A stretch of DNA of 5,008 nucleotides from Candidatus Martarchaeota archaeon (lineage in GTDB: Archaea; Micrarchaeota; Micrarchaeia; Norongarragalinales; UBA8480), in contig JAMCXP010000022.1 of the NCBI GenBank assembly GCA_023474775.1, positions 1 to 5,008 of the forward strand, in the 5' to 3' direction. The position numbers and the translations under genes are program-made. The notes beneath the pieces are model-generated. The model worked only from the letters and a program-made list of their open reading frames with translations, was not told the origin of the DNA and searched no databases. Positions within the stretch are counted from its first letter, which is position 1; the number at the start of each line of letters is the position of its first letter. Below are positions 1 to 4,769 of this stretch, in pieces.

Positions 1-1
1 T

Positions 2-946
2 AAGATTGTTTTGAAGGGTCCTTTGACTACTCCTGTTGGAAAGGGAGAGAGAAGTTTGAATGTTAGAATCAGGCAATTATTTGATTTATATCAATCAATC
101 AGGCCTATAAGGTATTTTTCTCCTATTAAAACGCCTGTTAAAACTCCTAAGCTTGTTGATTTTGTTCTGTTTAGGGAGAATGTTGAGGATGTTTACGCTG
201 GAATAGAATGGAAGCAGGGGACTCCTGAAGTGAAGAAGGTGATTGAATTTTTAAACACGCAGTTCAACTCGAAAATTTCAGATGATTCTGGAATTGGGAT
301 TAAGCCTATAAGCGAGCATGGAAGCAAGCGTTTGGTTAGGGCTGCTTGCGATTACGCTAAGAAGAATAAAAGGAAAAGCGTTACGCTTGTGCATAAGGGG
401 AATATAATGAAGTACACTGAAGGGGCTTTTAGGGAGTGGGGTTATGAAGTTGCAGTAAAAGAGTTTGGTTTTATAACAGAGGAAGAGGCGAAGCAGGGTA
501 ACCCTGAGAATAAAATAATAATCAAAGACAGAATAGCGGATGATATGTTTCAGCAGGTTCTGCTTAAACCGGCTGAATATGATGTTATTGCTACAACGAA
601 TCTTAACGGTGATTACTTGTCAGATGCTTGCGCGGCGCAGGTTGGAGGTATTGGAATAGCTCCTACTGCTAATATAGGAGATAACGCTGCGATGTTTGAG
701 GCGACTCATGGGACTTCGCCTGCAAGTGCTGGATTAAACAAGGCTAATCCAACTGCTGAAATGCTGGCTGGTGCGATGATGCTTGATTATCTTGGTTTTA
801 GGAGAGAGTCGAAAAAAATAGTTAAGGCGATTCAAAAAACGTTCAGGCAGAAGAAGATGACCTATGATCTTGCCAGAGCAACTCCTAATTCAATTCAGCT
901 TTCAACAACTGATTTCACTCAAGCGGTCATAGAAAATTTAGGTTGA
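2..946 (+). CDS. icd: Isocitrate dehydrogenase (NADP-type family), C-terminal part, 5' end outside the window
   Basis: The enzyme oxidatively decarboxylates isocitrate to 2-oxoglutarate in the cytoplasm, supplying 2-oxoglutarate and reduced cofactor. The frame is open from base 2 with no convincing start, so 314 residues are seen. Alignment from memory to E. coli Icd (416 aa) places the missing N-terminus at about 95 residues. Substrate residues are all present: S18 (E. coli S113, in GERSLNV), N20, R24, R34, R58 and Y65; also K132 (K230, in HKGNIMK), D180 (D283), and D204 and D208 (D307/D311, in NLNGDYLSD). The C-terminus is intact (AVIENLG). The coenzyme site is odd: the usual HGTAPKYAG reads HGTSPASAG, so K344 and Y345 are A241 and S242, and V351 is A248, whereas Y391 and R395 are kept as Y288 and R292. 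Family membership is certain; NADP versus NAD preference is open. A homologous decarboxylating dehydrogenase such as isopropylmalate or homoisocitrate dehydrogenase is unlikely because of the SLN motif. Confidence 0.96.
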   Translation, partial: KIVLKGPLTTPVGKGERSLNVRIRQLFDLYQSIRPIRYFSPIKTPVKTPKLVDFVLFRENVEDVYAGIEWKQGTPEVKKVIEFLNTQFNSKISDDSGIGIKPISEHGSKRLVRAACDYAKKNKRKSVTLVHKGNIMKYTEGAFREWGYEVAVKEFGFITEEEAKQGNPENKIIIKDRIADDMFQQVLLKPAEYDVIATTNLNGDYLSDACAAQVGGIGIAPTANIGDNAAMFEATHGTSPASAGLNKANPTAEMLAGAMMLDYLGFRRESKKIVKAIQKTFRQKKMTYDLARATPNSIQLSTTDFTQAVIENLG

Positions 947-953
947 ATTATTT

Positions 954-1142
954 GTGAGTAAAAGGTTTTTATTGTTCATGGTTGGAGCAGTTATTCTGAA
1001 GAAGGGCCGCGATCACTTGGCTGACTTTGAAGTTCCTTCAAGGGTTGGAATAAAATCTTTCCATCTTAAGCATTACAAAAAGAAGGAAGAAAATGTTGTG
1101 ACTTCGCTTACGGATTTTGAAAGAAAGCTTAGATTTGTTTGA
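954..1142 (+). CDS. Small hypothetical protein, 62 aa, downstream of icd
   Basis: I do not recognise this protein. A GTG start lies 7 nt after the icd stop, with no clear Shine-Dalgarno, so translation may be coupled to icd. An ATG at 978 is an alternative start giving 54 residues. The sequence has a short hydrophobic stretch near the N-terminus (FLLFMVGAVIL), too short for a confident membrane helix, followed by a basic, polar region (KHYKKKEENV) and a charged tail. Base composition resembles the neighbouring genes. It ends 10 nt before the end of the convergent LRV gene. It could be a real small protein, or a remnant of a longer gene. No function is proposed. Confidence 0.42.
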   Translation: MSKRFLLFMVGAVILKKGRDHLADFEVPSRVGIKSFHLKHYKKKEENVVTSLTDFERKLRFV

Positions 1143-1178
1143 TTTTTGCTGGTTATTTTCTGTTTTTTAGTTTTTCTC
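1143..1178 (+). terminator. T-rich tract, possible archaeal terminator of the icd transcript
   Basis: Just after the stop of the small ORF the plus strand carries four or five closely spaced runs of four to six T (1144-1148, 1156-1159, 1163-1168, 1171-1175). Archaeal RNA polymerase terminates at such U-rich tracts without needing a hairpin. The tract lies over the last codons of the convergent LRV gene, whose Lys/Asn-rich tail also produces T runs on this strand, so the signal may be coincidental. Confidence 0.3.
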
Positions 1179-1542
1179 TGGCCATTTCGCCTATGAAGTT
1201 CTTGTTTTTAGCGAATTTTTCAAGAATGTCTTTTGGTGTGCTTGGGTTTTTTGTAAGCTCCCATAAAACAAATGTGTCTTTGTTGTCTTCAGAGAGTTTT
1301 CTGAGTATTTTTTCACTCGCGTTTTTATTTTCTGCAACTGCGGCTCTTATGCTATAATCGTCCTTTTTTGAGAGCTCGTTTAGAGTGTCCTCGTCAGCGT
1401 TTCTGTGTTTTGAAATCATTAATTTTATTTTTGTGTTGTTTTCTTTGGCGAGTTGTCTAAGTGTTTCAGAGTTTGTTTTAGGGTTTTTGGCTAGTTCTAT
1501 TTTTTCGTTTAGGCTCATTTTTTCAAAACTTGGTTTTCTCAT
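1153..1542 (-). CDS. Leucine-rich-repeat-variant (LRV-like) alpha-helical repeat protein, 129 aa
   Basis: The protein is built almost entirely of four helical repeats of 26-27 residues, at about 17-43, 44-69, 70-96 and 97-124. Each begins with an (A/S/T)K-N/H-x-N/S turn (LAKNPKTNSETLRQLA, TKNPSTPKDILEKFA) followed by a Leu-rich helix. This is the pattern of the leucine-rich repeat variant family (alpha and 3-10 helices forming a short solenoid). Such proteins usually mediate protein-protein contacts. No cysteine cluster like the [4Fe-4S] domain of the Azotobacter LRV protein is present, and there is no signal peptide or membrane segment. The first ATG (1542) is chosen because a TATA-like box lies 28 nt upstream, fitting a leaderless message; M9 (1518, MSLNEK) is an alternative. 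Residues 5-13 are encoded by one copy of a 28-bp direct repeat also found in the neighbouring lipid synthase gene. The partner and cellular role are unknown. Confidence 0.85.
   Translation of the reverse strand: MRKPSFEKMSLNEKIELAKNPKTNSETLRQLAKENNTKIKLMISKHRNADEDTLNELSKKDDYSIRAAVAENKNASEKILRKLSEDNKDTFVLWELTKNPSTPKDILEKFAKNKNFIGEMAREKLKNRK
1503..1530 (+). repeat. 28-bp direct repeat, copy 1 (inside the LRV gene)
   Basis: These 28 bases are identical to 1970-1997. The copy begins TTTCGTTTAGGCTC and ends TTTTTTCAAAACT. Flanking bases differ on both sides (T versus G before, T versus A after). Here it is read antisense to the repeat orientation and encodes SFEKMSLNE of the LRV protein. That is a natural-looking start of an LRV repeat domain, so this copy is the likelier source. 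Confidence 0.97.
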
Positions 1543-1565
1543 GTTTTGTATTATTGTTTGGAAAA

Positions 1566-1575
1566 GTTTATAAGG
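1566..1575 (-). promoter_or_regulatory. TATA-like box of the LRV gene
   Basis: The minus strand reads CCTTATAAAC. Its centre lies about 28 nt upstream of the ATG at 1542, the spacing expected if transcription starts at or next to the start codon. No Shine-Dalgarno precedes the ATG, which agrees with a leaderless message. The box lies 9 nt beyond the tRNA 3' end, so the gene could also receive read-through from the tRNA promoter. Confidence 0.5.
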
Positions 1576-1619
1576 ATTTAAAGTGGACCTGCGGGGATTT
1601 GAACCCCGGACTTCCAGTT

Positions 1620-1658
1620 AGCCTAGCCCGTCAAAGCATTGAAAATCTTTGAAGGTCA
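1620..1658 (-). other. tRNA intron 2, 39 nt, canonical position 37/38
   Basis: The bulge-helix-bulge motif fits without gaps. The first 3-nt bulge is U36-A37|U, cut after its second base. The central 4-bp helix pairs C32-U33-U34-A35 with intron UAGG (one G-U pair). The second bulge is C-U|A38, also cut after its second base. The outer helix is the anticodon stem with A39-C40-U41-G42-G43. Inside the intron, TCAAAG pairs with CTTTGA around a 10-nt loop, with G-C and CC/GG pairs between it and the bulges. Confidence 0.88.
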
Positions 1659-1666
1659 TATAAGAC

Positions 1667-1686
1667 AAGTGCGGCTTAGAAAGCCT
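1667..1686 (-). other. tRNA intron 1, 20 nt, non-canonical position 29/30
   Basis: The BHB motif is complete. The outer helix is A21-G22-A23 with U31-C32-U33. The central 4-bp helix pairs exon GUGC (24-27) with intron GCAC. The bulges are C28-A29|A and UU|G30, each cut after its second base. The intron's own hairpin is GGCU/AGCC around UUCUA. Removing exactly these 20 nt restores the A29-U41 and G30-C40 pairs of the anticodon stem, which fail in every one-intron model I tried. Confidence 0.87.
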
Positions 1687-1742
1687 TGGCACTCTAACCA
1701 GGCTGAGTTACAGGTCCACTTAGGATATTTTGTTCAAAAACC

Positions 1743-1751
1743 TTTAAAATA
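1743..1751 (+). promoter_or_regulatory. TATA-like box of the pssA-topA operon
   Basis: TTTAAAATA is preceded by an A-rich stretch that could serve as BRE. Its centre is about 27 nt upstream of the ATG at 1774, matching a leaderless archaeal start. No Shine-Dalgarno is seen before that ATG. Confidence 0.5.
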
Positions 1752-1753
1752 CC

Positions 1754-1765
1754 TTTTTATAAAAA
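1754..1765 (-). promoter_or_regulatory. TATA-like box of the tRNA-Ile gene
   Basis: The symmetric TTTTTATAAAAA is followed on the minus strand by further A/T. It lies about 42 nt upstream of tRNA position 1, which would place the transcription start near 1733 and leave a leader of roughly 15 nt for RNase P to remove. Because the box is palindromic it could also face the operon, but it is only 9-20 nt from that ATG, too close for a start at the codon. Confidence 0.42.
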
Positions 1766-1773
1766 GTTCAATA

Positions 1774-2244
1774 ATGAAAATCAAAGATTATATAACTCTG
1801 TTAAATGGAGTGGCTGGTTTTTTTGGAATAATTCTATCATTGCAGGGAAATCAAATTGCTCCGCTTTACATAATCCCTGCTTTGATTTTTGATTTTCTAG
1901 ATGGAAGATTTGCAAGGAGAGCAAAGCCTGATTTTTTCGGAAAGGAGCTTGATTCTTTATCTGATGTTGTTTCGTTTAGGCTCATTTTTTCAAAACTAGT
2001 TTATGTTTTCGCTCCAAACCCTTTGGTTTTCATTGCTTTAATTTTCTATATCTGCAGCGGGTTGATAAGGTTGGCCAGGTTCAACGTTCAAAAAGAGAAG
2101 GGCGTGTTTTTTGGTTTGCCTTCCCCTTTGGCCGCGGTTATTGTGCTTGCGGTATTTTTATTAAACAATCCGCTCCTAATGATAATGTCCTTGCTTGCCG
2201 TTGGTTTTTTTATGACGAGCGGTTTTAAAATCAAAAAAATCTGA
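1774..2244 (+). CDS. pssA: CDP-alcohol phosphatidyltransferase, PssA/archaetidylserine-synthase type, 156 aa
   Basis: This integral membrane enzyme transfers a CDP-activated lipid onto an alcohol head group. In archaea the PssA branch makes archaetidylserine from CDP-archaeol and serine. The family motif is at residues 40-64: D40, D43-G44, A47-R48, G56, D60 and D64, the metal and CDP ligands. PssA-like features are TLLNGVAGFFGI near the N-terminus, GLIRLARFNVQ (96-106) and FFGLPSPLAA (112-121). Hydrophobic helices cover about 11-23, 29-42, 75-100 and 119-150. Two oddities are visible. Seven residues separate R48 from G56 where family members I recall have eight. The usual SFGVAPA after the motif reads SFRLIFS, exactly the part encoded by copy 2 of the 28-bp repeat. 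The ATG at 1774 is chosen over an in-frame start at 1639 because the latter lies in the tRNA gene and the conserved domain begins at 1774. The gene ends 5 nt before topA, so the two form an operon. The head-group substrate is inferred from motif similarity only; archaetidylinositol-phosphate synthase is an alternative. Confidence 0.87.
   Translation: MKIKDYITLLNGVAGFFGIILSLQGNQIAPLYIIPALIFDFLDGRFARRAKPDFFGKELDSLSDVVSFRLIFSKLVYVFAPNPLVFIALIFYICSGLIRLARFNVQKEKGVFFGLPSPLAAVIVLAVFLLNNPLLMIMSLLAVGFFMTSGFKIKKI
1970..1997 (+). repeat. 28-bp direct repeat, copy 2 (inside pssA)
   Basis: This copy is identical to 1503-1530, 467 bp away and in the same orientation. It covers codons for residues S67 to K74 and falls just after the last catalytic Asp (D64). 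The reading frame is preserved. Relatives have a conserved GVAP sequence at this spot, so this copy probably overwrote it. Confidence 0.97.
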
Positions 2245-2249
2245 ATAGA

Positions 2250-4298
2250 ATGAAATTAATAATAGCAGAAAAGCCTAACTCAGCAGAGAAAATAGCGCGC
2301 GCCATTGGTGATAAGGTAGTTAAGAAGACTGATGGTGGGTCTTATTTTGAGGTGGAGAGAAAGGGAGAGAAAATACTCATAGTTCCTGCGGTTGGGCATC
2401 TTTATGGGCTTAAGCCAAAAAACTCGGGTTATCCTGTTCTTGAAGCTGAGTGGATTCCTTCTTATGAGATAAACAAAAATTCATCCTATACAAAGCAGTA
2501 TTTGAATACGATTAAAAAAATGGCCAAGGAGGCCTCTGATTTTATAGCGGCCACTGACTTTGATGTTGAGGGGGAGGTTATAGCTGCCAATATACTTGAA
2601 TTTGCGTGCAATGCAAAGCGTGCTAAGAGAATGAAATTTTCTACGCTTACAAAGGAGGATCTTGAAGAAGCGTTTACGCACCCACTGCCGTCTCTTTTAA
2701 ATGAAGTGAAAGACGCGGGAAGGGCGAGGCATTTTTTGGATTTGATGTGGGGTTTGTCGTTCAGTAGGGCTTTGATGAGTTCGATTCAAAAAGCAGGGAC
2801 TTTTAAAATACTGAGTATTGGAAGAGTGCAGGGTCCGACGTTGAAAATACTTTCTGAGAGGGAAAAAGAAATAAAGGCTTTCAAGTCAACTCCTTATTGG
2901 CAGGTTACTGCGGTAATTAAAAATGTTAAATTCAATCATGAAAAGGAAAGAATTCCTTCAGAGGTGGAGGCTGAGGAAATAAAAAAGAAAAGCGAAACTG
3001 CTGGTTTTGTTGAGCAAGTCGATGAGAACACGCATGTTCAAAACCCGCCTTTTCCGTTTGACTTGACTTCGCTTCAGGTGGAGGCCTATCGCTATTTTGG
3101 TTTCACTCCAAGTCAAACGCTTAAAATAGCTCAAACGCTGTACGAGCAGGCTTTGACTTCCTATCCAAGAACTTCGTCTCAAAAGCTTCCTGAGCAGTTA
3201 AATCTTAAGAAAATAATTCAAAATCTTTCTCAGCAGGAAGATTATAAAAAAAGTGTTGATTTGCTTAAGGGGAAGGTCAAGCCTAGGGAAGGTCCGAAAG
3301 AAGATCCTGCTCACCCTGCAATACACCCAACTGGAAGTGCTCCGGGCGGTTTAAATTCTGAGCAGGGAAAGCTGTATGATTTGATTGTGAGAAGGTTTCT
3401 CGCGTGTTTTTCCACTCCGGCTAAAAGGTTGATTAAAAAAGTCACGGTTGATTTGGGCGGAGAGAAGTTTAACGCTGAGGCTGGTAAAACAGTTGAAAAA
3501 GGTTGGATGGAAGTTTATCAATACTTAAAGCCGGAGGAGAAGGAGCTTGACTTTAAGAAGAGCGAGAAGGTTAAGCCTGAAAAAATAGACGCTGAAGAAA
3601 AGCAGACAGAGCCTCCTTCAAGATACTCTCCTGCAAGCATTGTAAAAAAGCTTGAAAATTTGAACATCGGGACAAAGGCGACTAGGGCGGAAATCCTAGA
3701 AACTCTATATTCAAGGGGTTATATTGAAGGCAAGAAAAGTATAATCGTCACTCCGTTCGGTCTAGGTGTTTTCAATGTTCTTGAAAAGCACTCTCCTGAG
3801 ATTTTAAGCGAGAAGCTCACTAAAAAATTTGAGGAGGAGATGGAATCAATACAAGAAGGGAAGAAAGAAAGCATTGATGTGATAAAGGAGGGAAAGGAGG
3901 TTGTCGTAAAGCTTTCAGAGCAGTTCAAGAAGAACGAGCTTGAGATAGGCAAGGAGTTGATTCAGCAGTTGAATATAACCAAAAGCAACAAAAACATTCT
4001 GGGCAAGTGTAGCTGTGGAGGGGATTTGACTATAAAGAAAAGCATTTACGGTTATTTTGTGGGTTGTTCAAATTATCCTAACTGCAAGATAACCTACCCT
4101 CTTCCCAGGGATTCGATAGTAACGCCAACTGGAAAGGTTTGCGCACAGTGCCACACGCCGATAGTTACAATTAAGCGTAAGGGTAAGAAGACTTTCAGCA
4201 TGTGTCTTGATCCTAATTGCAAGACAAAGGAGAGCTGGAAGTCAAATCAGAATTATAAAAACGCTAAACCTGCGGAAACAAAAGAGAAGCAGACTTAG
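2250..4298 (+). CDS. topA: Type IA DNA topoisomerase, 682 aa
   Basis: The enzyme relaxes negatively supercoiled DNA by passing a strand through a transient single-strand break. An N-terminal Toprim domain spans about 1-140, with E7 (IAEKPNSA) and the metal motif D103-x-D105-x-E107 (TDFDVEGE). The topoisomerase core follows, with IGRVQGPTL at 190-198, the catalytic Y305 and R307 in SYPRTSSQKLP, the HPAIHPT segment (H355) and GTKATRAEI (474-482). Two C-terminal zinc fingers are present: C587, C589, C606, C612 and C631, C634, C652, C657. The Lys-rich tail may bind DNA. There is no helicase domain, so this is not reverse gyrase. All catalytic residues are present and the length is ordinary for archaeal TopA/TopB-like enzymes; the SYPRTSSQKLP signature resembles archaeal members. 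The ATG lies 5 nt after pssA, without a strong Shine-Dalgarno, so translation is probably coupled. The gene converges on the Nudix gene with a 3-nt gap. A six-T run at 4319-4324 could terminate its transcript. Confidence 0.96.
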   Translation: MKLIIAEKPNSAEKIARAIGDKVVKKTDGGSYFEVERKGEKILIVPAVGHLYGLKPKNSGYPVLEAEWIPSYEINKNSSYTKQYLNTIKKMAKEASDFIAATDFDVEGEVIAANILEFACNAKRAKRMKFSTLTKEDLEEAFTHPLPSLLNEVKDAGRARHFLDLMWGLSFSRALMSSIQKAGTFKILSIGRVQGPTLKILSEREKEIKAFKSTPYWQVTAVIKNVKFNHEKERIPSEVEAEEIKKKSETAGFVEQVDENTHVQNPPFPFDLTSLQVEAYRYFGFTPSQTLKIAQTLYEQALTSYPRTSSQKLPEQLNLKKIIQNLSQQEDYKKSVDLLKGKVKPREGPKEDPAHPAIHPTGSAPGGLNSEQGKLYDLIVRRFLACFSTPAKRLIKKVTVDLGGEKFNAEAGKTVEKGWMEVYQYLKPEEKELDFKKSEKVKPEKIDAEEKQTEPPSRYSPASIVKKLENLNIGTKATRAEILETLYSRGYIEGKKSIIVTPFGLGVFNVLEKHSPEILSEKLTKKFEEEMESIQEGKKESIDVIKEGKEVVVKLSEQFKKNELEIGKELIQQLNITKSNKNILGKCSCGGDLTIKKSIYGYFVGCSNYPNCKITYPLPRDSIVTPTGKVCAQCHTPIVTIKRKGKKTFSMCLDPNCKTKESWKSNQNYKNAKPAETKEKQT

Positions 4299-4301
4299 AT
4301 G

Positions 4302-4760
4302 CTATTTATTTGAGAGTGTTTTTTCAATCAAATCCAGAGCACCTACAACAAGATGCATTCTTCGCGCCTCTTTCAAGCCAACCCATTTGTACTCAGAGTT
4401 TTCATCGCTGAGTTTGAATTTTTTTTCATTCAAAACGGCTTTGTATGCTATTCTAATGATGTGCATTTTCAGTCCCTTTACTTCTATAGCTCCGGTTGAA
4501 ACGTCAAAAAGCTCGGGTTTTGAAAATGAGGCGTTTAATTCTTCATTTACTTCTCTTTTCAGTGTTTCAACGGTGGTTTCACCAAACTTCATTTTTCCTT
4601 CTGGAAACTGCCACGCGTTGGGAGAGTATTTGCTTTTAGGGCTTCTTTTCAGCATAAGCACTTCATCACCTTCAACGAAAACTCCGCTTATCAACGGTAC
4701 GATGATTCCCCCGAGATCCTTTTCCAGAGATTTCTTAACCTCTTCAACCCCTGTCATCAT
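4302..4760 (-). CDS. Nudix hydrolase, 152 aa
   Basis: Nudix enzymes hydrolyse nucleoside diphosphates linked to another group, such as damaged NTPs, dinucleoside polyphosphates or sugar nucleotides. The Nudix box spans residues 55-77: G55, E61, R69-E70, E73-E74 (REVNEEL), matching GX5EX7REUXEE; these glutamates bind the metal. The usual Gly after EEx is N76. The WQFPEGK sequence before the box and the YKWVGLKEA sequence (124-132) resemble the RppH/Ap4A and ADP-ribose type branches, but the substrate cannot be named. The extra ~17 residues at the N-terminus are charged. Two adjacent ATGs open the frame (4760 and 4757). A purine-rich AAAGG at 4770-4766 lies 5 or 8 nt upstream of them, overlapping the stop codon of the upstream gene, so coupled re-initiation is likely. 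The spacer to that gene is 9 nt, suggesting an operon. Confidence 0.93.
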   Translation of the reverse strand: MMTGVEEVKKSLEKDLGGIIVPLISGVFVEGDEVLMLKRSPKSKYSPNAWQFPEGKMKFGETTVETLKREVNEELNASFSKPELFDVSTGAIEVKGLKMHIIRIAYKAVLNEKKFKLSDENSEYKWVGLKEARRMHLVVGALDLIEKTLSNK

Positions 4761-4769
4761 AAACGCCTT

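Larger units (their letters stand above)
1584..1717 (-). tRNA. tRNA-Ile (anticodon UAU), two introns
   Basis: The exons are 1717-1687, 1666-1659 and 1619-1584 and join into a canonical 75-nt tRNA. The acceptor stem is GGACCTG/CAGGTCC, with T8 and A9. The D stem is ACTC/GAGT around a 10-nt loop containing GG. G26 is followed by the anticodon stem CCAGT/ACTGG, which is perfect only after both introns are removed. The anticodon loop is CTTATAA, giving anticodon UAU at 1662-1660. The variable loop is AAGTC and the T arm is CGGGG-TTCAAAT-CCCCG. The discriminator is A73, as expected for Ile. G15-C48 and the invariant bases U8, A14, U33 and U54-U55-C56 are all present. CCA is not encoded. The D stem has an unusual A10-U25 pair in place of G10-C25. 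This tRNA would read the AUA codon. Most archaea instead use a CAU tRNA with agmatidine at C34, so a UAU isoacceptor is uncommon. An Arg(UCU) call is possible from a decoy loop inside intron 1, but it does not give a closed anticodon stem. Confidence 0.9.

Noticed and set aside
1385..1573. Plus-strand ORF containing SFRLIFSKL, the same peptide as in the lipid synthase
   Set aside because: It is antisense to the LRV gene; the peptide match is only the translation of the 28-bp DNA repeat. The LRV reading on the minus strand has clear protein repeats.
1584..1717. tRNA-Arg with anticodon UCU, one intron in or near the variable loop
   Set aside because: The loop TTTCTAA is preceded by a stem of only three good pairs, the distance from the D stem is two bases too long, and no BHB motif fits the second junction. 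The two-intron Ile(UAU) model closes every stem.
1639..1773. N-terminal 45-residue extension of the phosphatidyltransferase from an upstream ATG
   Set aside because: These codons lie mostly inside the tRNA gene on the other strand, the extension resembles no family member, and a TATA-like box is correctly placed for the ATG at 1774.
2549..2575. Val replacing the usual Arg in the DxDxE motif of the topoisomerase as a sign of inactivity
   Set aside because: The three acidic ligands are intact and hydrophobic residues at this position occur in archaeal type IA enzymes as far as I recall; all other catalytic residues are conserved.
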